64,000 bases of DNA from Bacteroides faecis MAJ27 (GTDB lineage Bacteria > Bacteroidota > Bacteroidia > Bacteroidales > Bacteroidaceae): the NCBI RefSeq assembly GCF_900106755.1, contig NZ_FNNN01000002.1:62001-126000 (forward strand). The letters are read 5' to 3'. The notes under the pieces are model-generated. The model did not search any database, was not told where the DNA came from, and saw only the letters and a list, made by a program, of their open reading frames with translations. Of the stretch, positions 1 to 8,811 are shown piece by piece. Every line of letters begins with the position of its first letter. Position 1 is the stretch's first letter. Made by a program: the position numbers and the translations under genes.

Positions 1-484
1 TGTATTTATGCTCCGTTTGCCTTTCCGTCAATTGGCACATATCCTCCATTGCTGTCTTCTCTCCGGCAGAAGTTCTGTCAATCCGACGGGTAAGATAGCA
101 CAGCGAATCATCCGCCATTCGCATCAGCGTGTGAGGAACCACCTCAATACGTGCCACCTCTGCAAGGTGCATGGTTAAATCCTCGACCTCCGGCATCATT
201 TCATATTGTGATGTCTGAGGTTTACAGATATAACCGCCCCATAGCCCGACAATAGTCAATCGCTTGCTACCCTCATGCTCATTCAGATGCAAAGATAATT
301 TCGGCTGGACACCTGTCAAAGAGGTTTGGTCTTGAATGATTTGTAGAGCAAGCTGGTCTAATTGCTCCATCGTATAATCAAGAACAGGCAATGTCGTTGT
401 ACCGAAGAATTTCTTTATACAAGCCTGATGCATATCCTTTTCCCCCTTCAGGAGCGGACGATAACAATACAAACAATTACACAT
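1..484 (-). CDS. hipT: HipA-family kinase core, HipT-like (partial, runs off the window start)
   Basis: About 161 codons are open to the window edge, so the C-terminal part with the catalytic HxD motif is missing. The N-terminus carries a CxC..CY..HxxC cluster (Cys2, Cys4, Cys7, His19, Cys22) that could bind zinc. It is followed by a Gly-rich loop SLTGVQPK (Ser55-Lys62), and a KP..PEVEDLTM..LA segment typical of HipA kinases. In HipBST systems HipT is a separate Ser/Thr kinase that phosphorylates a tRNA synthetase and autophosphorylates in the loop; Ser55/Thr57 occupy the corresponding place here. The start overlaps the hipS stop by eight bases, which implies translational coupling. Family membership is well supported; toxicity is inferred. 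Confidence 0.85.
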   Translation of the reverse strand, partial: MCNCLYCYRPLLKGEKDMHQACIKKFFGTTTLPVLDYTMEQLDQLALQIIQDQTSLTGVQPKLSLHLNEHEGSKRLTIVGLWGGYICKPQTSQYEMMPEVEDLTMHLAEVARIEVVPHTLMRMADDSLCYLTRRIDRTSAGEKTAMEDMCQLTERQTEHKY

Positions 485-815
485 GGTTCACCTCCTTTTC
501 TTCCATAGGAACAACGCTTACCGCTCCGATGCAATCTTTACAACAGGTCAACAACAATGACATTCGGTCAAGAATACTGATGTCAGTATTCCGCAATGCA
601 ACATCCAGCAGCCATCCTTCAGGTATCAAACCATCGAAGAACGGAAACAGCACAGGACTTGTGTATGCATCTGCTTGTAAAGGCAATGTCAGGCTAACAG
701 CCTTTGCCGTTTCCGAAGAGAGATATTCCGGCAAATAACGGAACTCATATCCTGCATCGTTTTCTGTCAAAATCCCAGCCAACTGGTCTTTATAAAATAT
801 ACGGGCTTGCCTCAT
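477..815 (-). CDS. hipS: HipA N-terminal-domain protein, HipS-like
   Basis: The 112-residue protein matches the N-subdomain-1 of HipA as a stand-alone chain: an RQARIFYKDQLAGIL start, a YLPEYL..SLTLPL segment and the FPFFDGLIPEGWLLD motif at about residues 58-72. In full-length HipA this domain is fused to the kinase. When it is separate, as in HipBST of enteropathogenic E. coli, it acts as the antitoxin that blocks the kinase. Its start codon overlaps the hipB stop as ATGA and its end overlaps hipT, so the three genes form one translationally coupled operon. The antitoxin role is inferred from that family. Confidence 0.85.
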   Translation of the reverse strand: MRQARIFYKDQLAGILTENDAGYEFRYLPEYLSSETAKAVSLTLPLQADAYTSPVLFPFFDGLIPEGWLLDVALRNTDISILDRMSLLLTCCKDCIGAVSVVPMEEKEVNHV

Positions 816-1018
816 TGATTATTATTTTTCTGAATAGCAACCATTTCATAATTGAAGAAATCAAGAAGCTGATTTACCTTATCGAGGCGCAGCGTTTCCT
901 TTCCTTGTTCAAGGTCCCGCACAAAGCGCAATCCTACTCCCGACTTCAACGAAAGTTCCTCTTGCGTCAGGTTATACTGCTTTCGCAACATCTTGACCGT
1001 AGTAGAGAGATTATTCAT
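812..1018 (-). CDS. hipB: HTH-XRE regulator, HipB-like
   Basis: This 68-residue protein is a Cro/C1-type helix-turn-helix: MLRKQYNLTQEELSLKSGV at residues 10-28 and then LRFVRDLEQGKETLRLDKV. It is the first gene of the hip operon. HipB proteins bind operators in their own promoter and, with the HipA/HipS parts, autorepress the operon. Three phased operator-like palindromes lie directly upstream and overlap a TAnnTTTG promoter box, which supports autoregulation. The length fits single-domain HipB proteins that lack the long C-terminal tail of E. coli K-12 HipB. Confidence 0.85.
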   Translation of the reverse strand: MNNLSTTVKMLRKQYNLTQEELSLKSGVGLRFVRDLEQGKETLRLDKVNQLLDFFNYEMVAIQKNNNQ

Positions 1019-1029
1019 AAGCGTTCAAC

Positions 1030-1133
1030 TTTATACCTTTTCGGGTGCAAAGTTAATACAAACATTTCACATTATACCACAAGGGGTATAATTAATTTTG
1101 TCACCAGCATTATTATATCAGATAAGGTATAAT
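1030..1133. promoter_or_regulatory. hip operon promoter with three phased operators
   Basis: Three palindromes of the form ATTATACC-N6-GGTATAAT start at 1030 (degenerate: TTTATACC, GGTGCAAA), 1071 (perfect) and 1112 (ATTATATC, GGTATAAT). They are spaced exactly 41 bases apart, about four helical turns. On the minus strand a TAACTTTG box at 1055-1048 matches the Bacteroides -7 consensus, lies about 30 bases before hipB and overlaps the right half of the first operator. The layout resembles HipB operators (TATCC-N8-GGATA in E. coli), so binding by this HipB is the likeliest reading. Confidence 0.7.
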
Positions 1134-1679
1134 CCAGCAAGATTCAAAACCACAAATTAAAGTACATAGGCACCATTCCACACTTTTCCAAGCGAATAAT
1201 TCAGTTTCGTTACACTTTTTCCAACGAATCGAGTACCCTAAATAATCGGAACGCAAAAATTCCACCGCAAACCACAGAAATTCCAAGAAAATCTCTATCT
1301 TTGTATTCAGCAAGCGTTCTGTAACATCCATGCGGAAATTCACTATCAGTCAATACATTGAATCTGATAGCGGACATTCCACAAAAGGGCTGAAAAGAGG
1401 CGGTACAACACGTATATGCAAAACGATGAAATACAACGATTTGCATTTGTCCCTACATTCTGTGTACTTGTAAAAACAGAGGTTGTACCGATTAAAATGA
1501 ATTGTCACTGATAATCAGTGATGTAAATATGCTGCATCGGGAAATAACAATCCCCAATATATTTATTAACACCCTAAATATCCCAATATATGTTTTCCCC
1601 CACAATTGACAACCGTCTTCGAGCAATCGATTATAGTAGCAATTGCCGTGAGAAAATAATAATGATATTTTTCTGGCTA
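1134..1679. other. Gene-poor interval with one doubtful small ORF
   Basis: About 545 bases separate the hip promoter from the NUDIX gene. A plus-strand TATCTTTG box at 1296-1303 precedes a 47-codon ORF (1330-1473, beginning MRKFTISQY) rich in basic and Ser/Thr residues, with no family I recognise. Minus-strand ORFs here have no credible start context and unusual composition. The interval may hold a remnant of a mobile gene; I cannot support a function. Confidence 0.3.
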
Positions 1680-2075
1680 TTACTCCTCATACCTATTTTC
1701 TAATAAATATTCAACAATTTCTTTATCTGCCGGTAGCCACATAACTTCATCAAGGGAGCTTAGTACTAGCCACCGTGCAGATTTATGTTCACGAAGCTCC
1801 AATTCACCGACTAAAATTGTACACAGATAACAGTGCATAGTAAGGTGAAAAGATGGATAGTCAAAATCAGTAGTACATATAAATCCATCAATACTAATGT
1901 CAACACCTAACTCTTCTTGAATTTCCCGTCTGAGTGCATTTTCATGGCTTTCGCCTTTCTCTATTTTACCACCAGGAAATTCCCACAAACCTTCAAACTC
2001 GCCATAACCACGTTGGGTTGCAAAGTATTTTTCATTATCATAGATTATAGCTGCTACAACTTCTATCTGTTTCAT
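1680..2075 (-). CDS. NUDIX pyrophosphohydrolase (MutT/CTP-type)
   Basis: The 131-residue protein has a complete Nudix box, Gx5Ex7REUxEExGU, at residues 36-58 (G36, E42, R50, E51, E54, E55, G57). The surrounding WEFPGGK and late WLPAD segments are typical of (deoxy)nucleoside triphosphate pyrophosphohydrolases such as MutT or the CTP/5-methyl-dCTP type. It would hydrolyse an NTP or dNTP to NMP and pyrophosphate. It starts three bases after the stop of the large helicase gene, so it is the second gene of that operon. A housekeeping MutT is possible, but the tight link to a PLD-helicase suggests it acts in that system, perhaps on a modified or signal nucleotide. Confidence 0.88.
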   Translation of the reverse strand: MKQIEVVAAIIYDNEKYFATQRGYGEFEGLWEFPGGKIEKGESHENALRREIQEELGVDISIDGFICTTDFDYPSFHLTMHCYLCTILVGELELREHKSARWLVLSSLDEVMWLPADKEIVEYLLENRYEE

Positions 2076-2078
2076 AGC

Positions 2079-5000
2079 TTATATTGCTTTAACATATTGT
2101 GCCATTGCTGGTTGTTGAAGTTTCCATGTGATATTCATAGGGAAGTCGTCATGAGAAGACATATACTCTACTAGACCAAAACAATGGAAAGGACAAGTAT
2201 TACCATAACCATCCTTTTTCTCTTCACGAACAAAGAGGATTATTTTGTTTTGTGTATCAGCTTGCTTAGTATATCGCTGTCCTCCATTATTTTGATGAGA
2301 GTCTGTGTTTTGTGACTGCCAATGGAAATAGTGTTCATTAATGAGATAATCATTATACTGTGTTGAAGGAGAAAAATCCTTATCTGATTTGTTTAGCGTC
2401 ACAAAAAGTAATGTAGCATTATGTTCGGACAAATTAAATACTCCTGTTACAGAACCTTGCATCTTGCGCGCTTCCGTTTGCCTACCGACAAGCGTAAAAA
2501 TTTCCTCACGGGTATAGCAACCGTATAATTCAAGTCCAGGCAAAACATCCTCTCCTAAAGGCATCGTTTTTAGTTGAAGATGCGCAAGCAAATAAGAAAT
2601 AATTTCCGAAATCTCTTGCCTAAAATAGCTGTACATTCCCTTATGGATCAATTCAAGCGCTTCATAAATACTGGCAAAACCTGTTTTATCCAAACGATCC
2701 TGAAAAAGAGCGTAATATAGCATCAAAGCATACTTATAATTTTTAGTATCAAGATATTGCTTACTTCCATCGATAAAGAGTTCTATAAAATGAAGGAATG
2801 ATGCAGTATTGTGGTGCAATAAGTTAGCCATCCCTTTCTCCAACCGTTTGGTTATAACATCGTCTTTGTACGCGATACGACCTGCAGCGCGCTTAAGCGA
2901 TGTCCAGCAATTGTTACTATGATAAAGAGTACGAATATCTTGTCCATTATTCTCTAAAAACTGAGAAATGGTAGGTATATTAGGGTAACTATTGATTTCT
3001 CTGATAATGCGATTCTTGTTATAAATAGCACTCTGGATATTATCAAGAATATATTGTCTTGCTTTCTTCTCCATCACGATACTGCAGCCTGATGGCAACA
3101 AAGTGAATCCATCTTTGATTTGCTTAACAATATTCTTTTCAGGATTGAGCATCAAAGCCCGGAAACGACTAGCAAAGTCATACTTACGATTAGATTGTGC
3201 TACGAAGTCAAGTACAGTGAGTTCCGTCTTACCTACAGAAAGGCGCAAACCACGCCCTAACTGTTGAAGAAAGATCGTTAAACTCTCTGTGGGACGTAGA
3301 AAAAGTACAGTATCCACTTCAGGAATATCTACACCTTCGTTGAAAATATCTACTACGCAGAGATAATGAATAGCTCCTTCACGCAGTTCTTTAGCAAGTT
3401 GCTTACGTTTATCAGATGGTGTATCCGATGTTAAACTCTGAGCATTAAATCCATACAGACTCAACTGTTCTGCCATAAAATCGGCATGACGTTTATTCAC
3501 ACAGAAACAGAGTGCACGGCACATATATTCATTAGCGAGGTATTTATGCAACGCTTCAACAATATACCCAGCTCGTTCTTTGCTGCAAAGTTTATCCGCA
3601 AGACGCTCGATATTGTATTTTTGCCCATTCCAAAGAGCATCATCACTAAGATCAGTAGAATCTGTTACGCAAAGATATTGAAATGGTGTGAGCAATCCTG
3701 CTTGTAAAGCTTGTGGCAAGCGAATTTCTGCACTAATTCGTCCACCAAAATCTGGTCGAAGATCACGTCCATCCATACGCTCAGGTGTAGCAGTAAGTCC
3801 AATAAGGAGTTGCGGTACGAAGTGAGCAAACAATTTTCGGTAGCTTTCTGCCTGACTGTGGTGAGCTTCGTCAATCACGATATAATCATAAAAATCAGCA
3901 CCTAGTTTCTCAAAAAAATCTTCAAAACGGGAGTTTAACATAGAGATGGAAACAAACAAATTTTCGTATTCGCTTTCATCTTGTGGACGGCAATTGCCTA
4001 CCCACAAAGTACCGAAATTTGCATCACCAAGTACACTACGATAAGTATTCAACGATTGGCGAAGAATTTCCTCCCGATGAGCTGTAAATAAAATACGGCT
4101 TCTGGAGTGTATACGACGAAATTCCTTATAGTCAAAAGCTGAAATCACTGTCTTTCCTGTACCAGTAGCCGCAACAACTAAATTTTTGAAATTCTTAAGC
4201 TCTTCACGTTCTACACGTAACTTGTCAAGAATTTGTTTTTGATGAGGAAGAAGAGTAAAATGTCGATATATCACTTCATTCGAAGTATCCCTAAAGATAT
4301 TACGATGTATTTCTTTATTAAACTTTTCTATACCTCCAAGTCGGAAATCCTCAAAATTAGAACTATTCCAGTACATCTCAAATGTAGCAAGAGCAGTTTT
4401 TATTATATGTGGATTTTCAACACTTGTAACGCGTATATTCCATTCAAGACCTTCAGTTTGAGCAGATTTTGAAAGATTTGACGAACCGATATAAGCAGTA
4501 TTCATACCGGAGTTGCGCACAAAAATATATGATTTGGCATGTAGACGTTCAATATCTGTATTATAAGAAATACGTATTTCAGTATTAGGCAACGCAGCAA
4601 GCTGCTCTATTGCTTTAGCTTGTGTAGCTCCGCAATAAGTAGTTGTTATGATACGCAAACGATTTCCCTCTTTTTGGCAGAATTTAAGCAGATCATCGAG
4701 CAATATACGGACCCCTGATACTTTCAAGAAAGATACAATGAAATTTATCTCATTAGCACTTGCTATTTCACGACGTATTTCTTCTCCTAGAGGAAGCAAG
4801 CTACTACCGCCCGTAAACAGATTACTTACGCGAAAGCCAGAGATGGGACGAATAGTTTGTATGCGACTTTCTGCTTGTAATAGTGCTTGTTGTCTGCTCA
4901 TTACCTCCGTTAACAATTTTGAAGGTTCAGCTATCTGAATTTCATCAATAACCCCAGCTTCTTTCAAGATATTATTTATAAGATTTACGCGATCTTCCTG

Positions 5001-5180
5001 ATTTTCGATCTCCTCAAGTTTCTGGCGAATCACCTTCCCAAAATAATTGGCTAGTATTTGTGGAGACTCCGCCTCATCTATATTTTGTCGCATACAAACC
5101 ATACCTTGCTGCTCAATTTCATGAATATGCTGCTTTGTTATCTGGTTGATAACATGTTCGTATATACCTTTCTTTAGCAT
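2079..5180 (-). CDS. PLD-like nuclease / SF2 helicase / DUF3427 protein
   Basis: This 1033-residue protein has four parts. There is a helical N-terminus (1-110); a PLD-like domain with H214-A-K216 and GSSN (232-235); an SF2 helicase core with Walker A ATGTGKT (338-344), DEAH (437-440), LTATPERMD (462-470) and a motif VI-like QLGRGLRLS; and a long C-terminal DUF3427-type region from about 700. Similar proteins are annotated as restriction-like helicases and occur in defence islands. Translation probably starts at the ATG at 5180, and a TACTTTTG box lies upstream on the minus strand. The NUDIX gene follows three bases later. Nuclease activity and a defence role are inferred. Confidence 0.88.
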   Translation of the reverse strand: MLKKGIYEHVINQITKQHIHEIEQQGMVCMRQNIDEAESPQILANYFGKVIRQKLEEIENQEDRVNLINNILKEAGVIDEIQIAEPSKLLTEVMSRQQALLQAESRIQTIRPISGFRVSNLFTGGSSLLPLGEEIRREIASANEINFIVSFLKVSGVRILLDDLLKFCQKEGNRLRIITTTYCGATQAKAIEQLAALPNTEIRISYNTDIERLHAKSYIFVRNSGMNTAYIGSSNLSKSAQTEGLEWNIRVTSVENPHIIKTALATFEMYWNSSNFEDFRLGGIEKFNKEIHRNIFRDTSNEVIYRHFTLLPHQKQILDKLRVEREELKNFKNLVVAATGTGKTVISAFDYKEFRRIHSRSRILFTAHREEILRQSLNTYRSVLGDANFGTLWVGNCRPQDESEYENLFVSISMLNSRFEDFFEKLGADFYDYIVIDEAHHSQAESYRKLFAHFVPQLLIGLTATPERMDGRDLRPDFGGRISAEIRLPQALQAGLLTPFQYLCVTDSTDLSDDALWNGQKYNIERLADKLCSKERAGYIVEALHKYLANEYMCRALCFCVNKRHADFMAEQLSLYGFNAQSLTSDTPSDKRKQLAKELREGAIHYLCVVDIFNEGVDIPEVDTVLFLRPTESLTIFLQQLGRGLRLSVGKTELTVLDFVAQSNRKYDFASRFRALMLNPEKNIVKQIKDGFTLLPSGCSIVMEKKARQYILDNIQSAIYNKNRIIREINSYPNIPTISQFLENNGQDIRTLYHSNNCWTSLKRAAGRIAYKDDVITKRLEKGMANLLHHNTASFLHFIELFIDGSKQYLDTKNYKYALMLYYALFQDRLDKTGFASIYEALELIHKGMYSYFRQEISEIISYLLAHLQLKTMPLGEDVLPGLELYGCYTREEIFTLVGRQTEARKMQGSVTGVFNLSEHNATLLFVTLNKSDKDFSPSTQYNDYLINEHYFHWQSQNTDSHQNNGGQRYTKQADTQNKIILFVREEKKDGYGNTCPFHCFGLVEYMSSHDDFPMNITWKLQQPAMAQYVKAI

Positions 5181-5491
5181 ATAAAAGATTTATTTAAATT
5201 GTTTTTCCTGCACTACCGAGACTTCCATAAAGCTCATCTCACCTTCAAAGACAAAAGTAAATATAAAAAGACAGAAAAGCTAATACAATTACTTTTTTCT
5301 GAATGCCAATAATACCCTGTTTTAAATAGATGAGTACATCCTTAAACAATAAGCCTATAAAATATTCAGCTAAAATAGCTGGAAGAAGATTAGGTCTATT
5401 TTAAATAGAACAGTATCTTTGTGCATCAATAAGTTTTTATGCTTTATACTCTAAAGCAAATCTTTTGACTTTACAGAATAAACAACATAAT
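5181..5491. promoter_or_regulatory. Divergent promoter region of two helicase operons
   Basis: The interval separates the minus-strand helicase/NUDIX operon from the plus-strand MazG/DUF2075 operon. A plus-strand TATCTTTG box lies at 5414-5421. Just upstream is the palindrome TCTATTT-T-AAATAGA (5395-5409), placed over the -33 region, and a half copy TTTTAAATAGA recurs at 5320-5330. On the minus strand TACTTTTG (5259-5252) can serve the helicase gene. The palindrome is a plausible repressor site. Confidence 0.55.
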
Positions 5492-5821
5492 ATGGCAACA
5501 ATAGAAGAACTTACAGAAACCATTGTGAAATTCAGAGACGAACGGGACTGGGCCCAATTTCACAATGCTAAAGATTTATCATTGGCATTATCCATTGAAG
5601 CAGCAGAACTGAACCAACTCTTTCTCTGGAAATCACCGGAAGAGGCAAATGTTGAAAAAATAAAAGAAGAATTGGCAGATGTCCTCAATTACGCATTACT
5701 CATTGCTAATAAATATAATTTTGATGTCGCCCAAATCATACTGGATAAAATAGAGAAGAATGCGCAAAAGTATCCGGTTGAGAAAGCCAAAGGAACTGCT
5801 AAGAAATATAACGAATTATAA
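5492..5821 (+). CDS. MazG-like nucleotide pyrophosphohydrolase
   Basis: The 109-residue protein belongs to the all-alpha NTP pyrophosphatase (MazG/RS21-C6) family. The metal-binding pattern ExxE...ExxD is intact: E36, E39, E60 and D63 (SIEAAEL and EELADV). I chose the ATG at 5492 because the upstream in-frame start is a TTG that adds nine unlikely residues. It is the first gene of a two-gene operon, nine bases before the DUF2075 ATPase. Small MazG-like enzymes hydrolyse canonical or damaged dNTPs. Here the genetic link to a large ATPase suggests a role in depleting or sensing nucleotides, which is an inference. Confidence 0.88.
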   Translation: MATIEELTETIVKFRDERDWAQFHNAKDLSLALSIEAAELNQLFLWKSPEEANVEKIKEELADVLNYALLIANKYNFDVAQIILDKIEKNAQKYPVEKAKGTAKKYNEL

Positions 5822-5830
5822 CCAAACACG

Positions 5831-7774
5831 ATGACCGGAAAAAGAGTATTATACCAAGAACCGCAGGCTACGTTTTTTCATGATGTAATGACCAATCTGT
5901 TTACAGACAAAATGACAAAGGCCGCCACCTATTATAACTTACACCCAAGCAATCCAGAACTAATGTCATGGGGAAATAATGCCCCTAAAATAAAAGACTT
6001 GCTTCAGTTGAGCGGAGTTACTGATACATATGTGACATTCGAGTACCTCGTTCCATACAACATGAAACGCATTGACTGCATCTTATATGGTAGGAACTCA
6101 CAAAATCAGGGAAATGTAGTCCATATCGAATTAAAACAATGGGACAACAAGGGGGTTCGGGATACTGACTGCGAAGGAAACTTCAACGTCGACGAAGATT
6201 CAGACACCACATTCCAGGTACAGGCATACACAGGCGGAGGACACCGGCTGGTATCCCACCCTTCCCAACAAGTAAGAGGATACAATGATTATCTGACCGG
6301 ATTCATAGAAATATTGAGCAGCAAAGAACTTCATATCGAAGGACTCGCATACTGCTACAATTACCGCAAAAACAAAACACCCAATACCTTATTTGATGAG
6401 AAATACAGCGAACTCCTGCAAGCATACAAAACGTACGCCGGCGACGAAGTGCAGGAACTCGCCCAACACCTGCAGCAAGCATTAGGCAACGGCGATGGCG
6501 AAACGATCTTCCACAAAATGATCAACAGCCCCATACGCCCTTCTAAAAAACTGCTGGAATCGGCAGCCAACCTGATTCATGAGGGTAATGTATCTGCATT
6601 CGCCCTAATCGAAGAGCAGATTATAGCGCGCAATGTCATTCTTGATAAAATCCGCAAAATCGGTAACAAGAAAAGTATCATTATCGTAAAAGGAGGACCG
6701 GGAACCGGAAAAACAGTGATTGCCTTACATATCCTGGCTCTATTGGCGGGAAACAAGAAAAGTTATAATATCCGTTATGCCACAAAATCAAAACCTTTAC
6801 TGGAAGGGGTAAAAGACCGGTTGCCGCGTGGCAGTAAGGCTAAACTGCTATTTTCAAATGTAACTCAGTTTATTCCGGCCAACTGTGAACCTAATAATAT
6901 AGATGTATTGCTGGTCGACGAAGCCCATCGCATCTCTAATAGTGCAAACAACCAATACACGCCGACTGATAAACGAACCAATCTTACACAGATTCAAACA
7001 ATCGTCCAAGCAGCCAAGATATCCGTATTCTTTATCGACGACAAACAAGCCATCCGAAGCGTCGAGATCGGATCTTCCCAACTCATTCGGGAATGTGCCA
7101 AAGAATACAATGCCGATATTGCAGAAGTCGAATTAAAATCCCAGTTCCGCTGCAATGGTTCGGACAACTATCTGGACTGGCTTGAACAAGTTATCTATAA
7201 TGAACCTGTAAAATCATCCTTCAAAGAAGATGAATTTGACTTTAAAATATTCGACGATCCTCAAACACTGTATGATGAGATAAAGAGAAAAGACAGTATA
7301 GACGGGCAAAGCGCACGCCTGACTGCAGGATTTTGCTGGCCATGGTCAAGTTCTCTGGATGAGAACGGAGATTTTGTAAAAGATGTTACCATCGGGAACT
7401 TCGCAATGCCGTGGGAAACCAAAGATACTATTACCAATATTCCCAAGGGATATGTCAAGTGGTATGAATGGGCATATAAACCCGAAGGCATCAAACAAGT
7501 CGGATGTATATATACGGCGCAAGGTTTTGAATTTGATTACATAGGTGTCATCATCGGTCCTGATTTACGGTATGACACAGAGCAACAATGTCTGATTACA
7601 GACATTAAAGAAATCAAAGATCCTATGTTAAAACGAAATGCGGCATATTTTGATAACTACGCCCGCAACATCTACCGTGTTTTAATGTCCAGAGGAATGA
7701 AAGGTTGCTATGTATATTGCTGTGATGAAAATTTAAAAGAATATTTGAGAGCTAAAATTAGAGATAGAAAATAA
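5831..7774 (+). CDS. DUF2075 ATPase/helicase with N-terminal nuclease-like domain
   Basis: The 647-residue protein has a C-terminal DUF2075 P-loop ATPase of the SF1-helicase type: Walker A GGPGTGKT at about 288-295, Walker B LLVDEAHR at about 359-366, QFRC near 437, and YTAQGFEFDYIGVIIG near 561, which matches SF1 motif V/VI regions. The N-terminal ~120 residues contain D..(x)n..HIELKQW (about 98-104), resembling the D...ExK core of PD-(D/E)XK nucleases. No membrane segment is visible. It follows the MazG-like gene at a nine-base gap. DUF2075 proteins recur in defence islands; DNA cleavage is inferred from the ELK motif only. Confidence 0.85.
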   Translation: MTGKRVLYQEPQATFFHDVMTNLFTDKMTKAATYYNLHPSNPELMSWGNNAPKIKDLLQLSGVTDTYVTFEYLVPYNMKRIDCILYGRNSQNQGNVVHIELKQWDNKGVRDTDCEGNFNVDEDSDTTFQVQAYTGGGHRLVSHPSQQVRGYNDYLTGFIEILSSKELHIEGLAYCYNYRKNKTPNTLFDEKYSELLQAYKTYAGDEVQELAQHLQQALGNGDGETIFHKMINSPIRPSKKLLESAANLIHEGNVSAFALIEEQIIARNVILDKIRKIGNKKSIIIVKGGPGTGKTVIALHILALLAGNKKSYNIRYATKSKPLLEGVKDRLPRGSKAKLLFSNVTQFIPANCEPNNIDVLLVDEAHRISNSANNQYTPTDKRTNLTQIQTIVQAAKISVFFIDDKQAIRSVEIGSSQLIRECAKEYNADIAEVELKSQFRCNGSDNYLDWLEQVIYNEPVKSSFKEDEFDFKIFDDPQTLYDEIKRKDSIDGQSARLTAGFCWPWSSSLDENGDFVKDVTIGNFAMPWETKDTITNIPKGYVKWYEWAYKPEGIKQVGCIYTAQGFEFDYIGVIIGPDLRYDTEQQCLITDIKEIKDPMLKRNAAYFDNYARNIYRVLMSRGMKGCYVYCCDENLKEYLRAKIRDRK

Positions 7775-7793
7775 GAAAGTATGGCAGGCTGGC

Positions 7794-7818
7794 TGGAACT
7801 TGTTTCAAACAGGTTCCA
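7794..7818 (+). terminator. Palindrome after the DUF2075 gene
   Basis: A 25-base near-perfect palindrome (TGGAAC...GTTCCA, 11 of 12 pairs, one-base centre) lies 20 bases after the DUF2075 stop. No clear T run follows, so it may be a weak terminator, an RNA-processing hairpin or an operator for the next gene. Confidence 0.4.
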
Positions 7819-7927
7819 AACAAAATAAAGCGTTTGTTTTCCGTATCATTTACAAAAAACCGTCCTACAGACGACATCAGATACGAAGATAACCACTACC
7901 GTTATACACAATCAAAAAAAACAAAGT

Positions 7928-8746
7928 ATGTATCTTACAAGTATGACTCACGAGGAACTGTATGCCGAAGTGCATAAGGACCTCATCGAAATATCGACCA
8001 AAGCAAATATGTTCATGGATAAGGTTCGTAAGAAAACAAAGAACATGCTGCCATATCCTTTGGCGACCCAGCGTATAACCCTCACCACCACCCGAAGAAA
8101 TGTGTGGACAGTGGTGGGAAAACACAATTCATATATGCAAGGCGTAGGATTTCAGGCTTACGCCCCCATTGTCGGCGCTTCAAGCAATGGCTATATCCAA
8201 ATGTCGGGTTTCAAGCCCCGTGATATGGTGATGCATTACACAGCGCATTTCATGCAACGATATAAAGAACGTTACATCGACCATTATCAAATAGACCGCA
8301 AGGGAGAAAACTTATTCGAGTACTTTGTATATAACAATCCGCAAGTCTTGTATACCCGCAAGAATAATGGCGGCTATTTCATCGTTTCCGACCATGGTAT
8401 TGCAGTAGCCGATTTAAGCAACGACCTAAAACTCATGACTCATGTCACTTTTCTGGGAGATGATGAACTGACGCTAAAGAAACAGCTCATCTATGATGAG
8501 GAAATCAAAATCTACAAAGGGGCACTTGAGCTGAAACGGTTAAAATCAAGAAAACAAAAAGATGATCTCGTCACGATTTGGAATGTTGCCAAGAAGCATA
8601 ATGCAGGTATTGAGATGGTAAAACGATGGTACCAATGGAATGGAGTAAAAGTGGATGAAGATTATCTTCAACAATGCATTGATCTCATTGAGAAATATAA
8701 TGTCCAGTCACTCGATCAATTTGCGGAACTTATGTCCCGACAATAA
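7928..8746 (+). CDS. Hypothetical protein, 272 residues
   Basis: I do not recognise a named family. The protein is soluble, with no signal peptide or membrane segment. It has a basic N-terminal half (RKKTKNMLP, TTTRRN) and a distinctive HYTAHFMQRYKERYIDHY segment near residues 103-120. The C-terminal part is helical and begins with the basic LKRLKSRKQK segment. The first in-frame ATG is at 7928; the ATG at 7943 (MTHEELYAE) is an equally good start. It lies 150 bases behind the DUF2075 gene on the same strand, so it could be an accessory gene of that operon. The intervening palindrome argues for separate expression. Confidence 0.75.
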   Translation: MYLTSMTHEELYAEVHKDLIEISTKANMFMDKVRKKTKNMLPYPLATQRITLTTTRRNVWTVVGKHNSYMQGVGFQAYAPIVGASSNGYIQMSGFKPRDMVMHYTAHFMQRYKERYIDHYQIDRKGENLFEYFVYNNPQVLYTRKNNGGYFIVSDHGIAVADLSNDLKLMTHVTFLGDDELTLKKQLIYDEEIKIYKGALELKRLKSRKQKDDLVTIWNVAKKHNAGIEMVKRWYQWNGVKVDEDYLQQCIDLIEKYNVQSLDQFAELMSRQ

Positions 8747-8760
8747 AAAGGACCTTCATA

Positions 8761-8782
8761 AAATCTTTTTTATTAAAGATTA
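8761..8782. terminator. Weak hairpin between convergent genes
   Basis: AATCTTT (8762-8768) pairs with AAAGATT (8775-8781) across a T-rich loop, between the stop at 8746 and the convergent methyltransferase stop at 8812. The stem is short and AT-rich, so terminator function is only a suggestion. Confidence 0.25.
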
Positions 8783-8811
8783 TTACACCAACATATCCTA
8801 AAACCTCAGAA

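Noticed and set aside
704..1132. Plus-strand ORF of 142 codons across the hip genes
   Set aside because: It is antisense to hipS and hipB, whose families are clear; its composition is that of a shadow frame.
1113..1446. Two overlapping minus-strand ORFs between the hip and NUDIX genes
   Set aside because: No promoter or start context, Cys/Trp-rich composition unlike real Bacteroides proteins, and mutual overlap.
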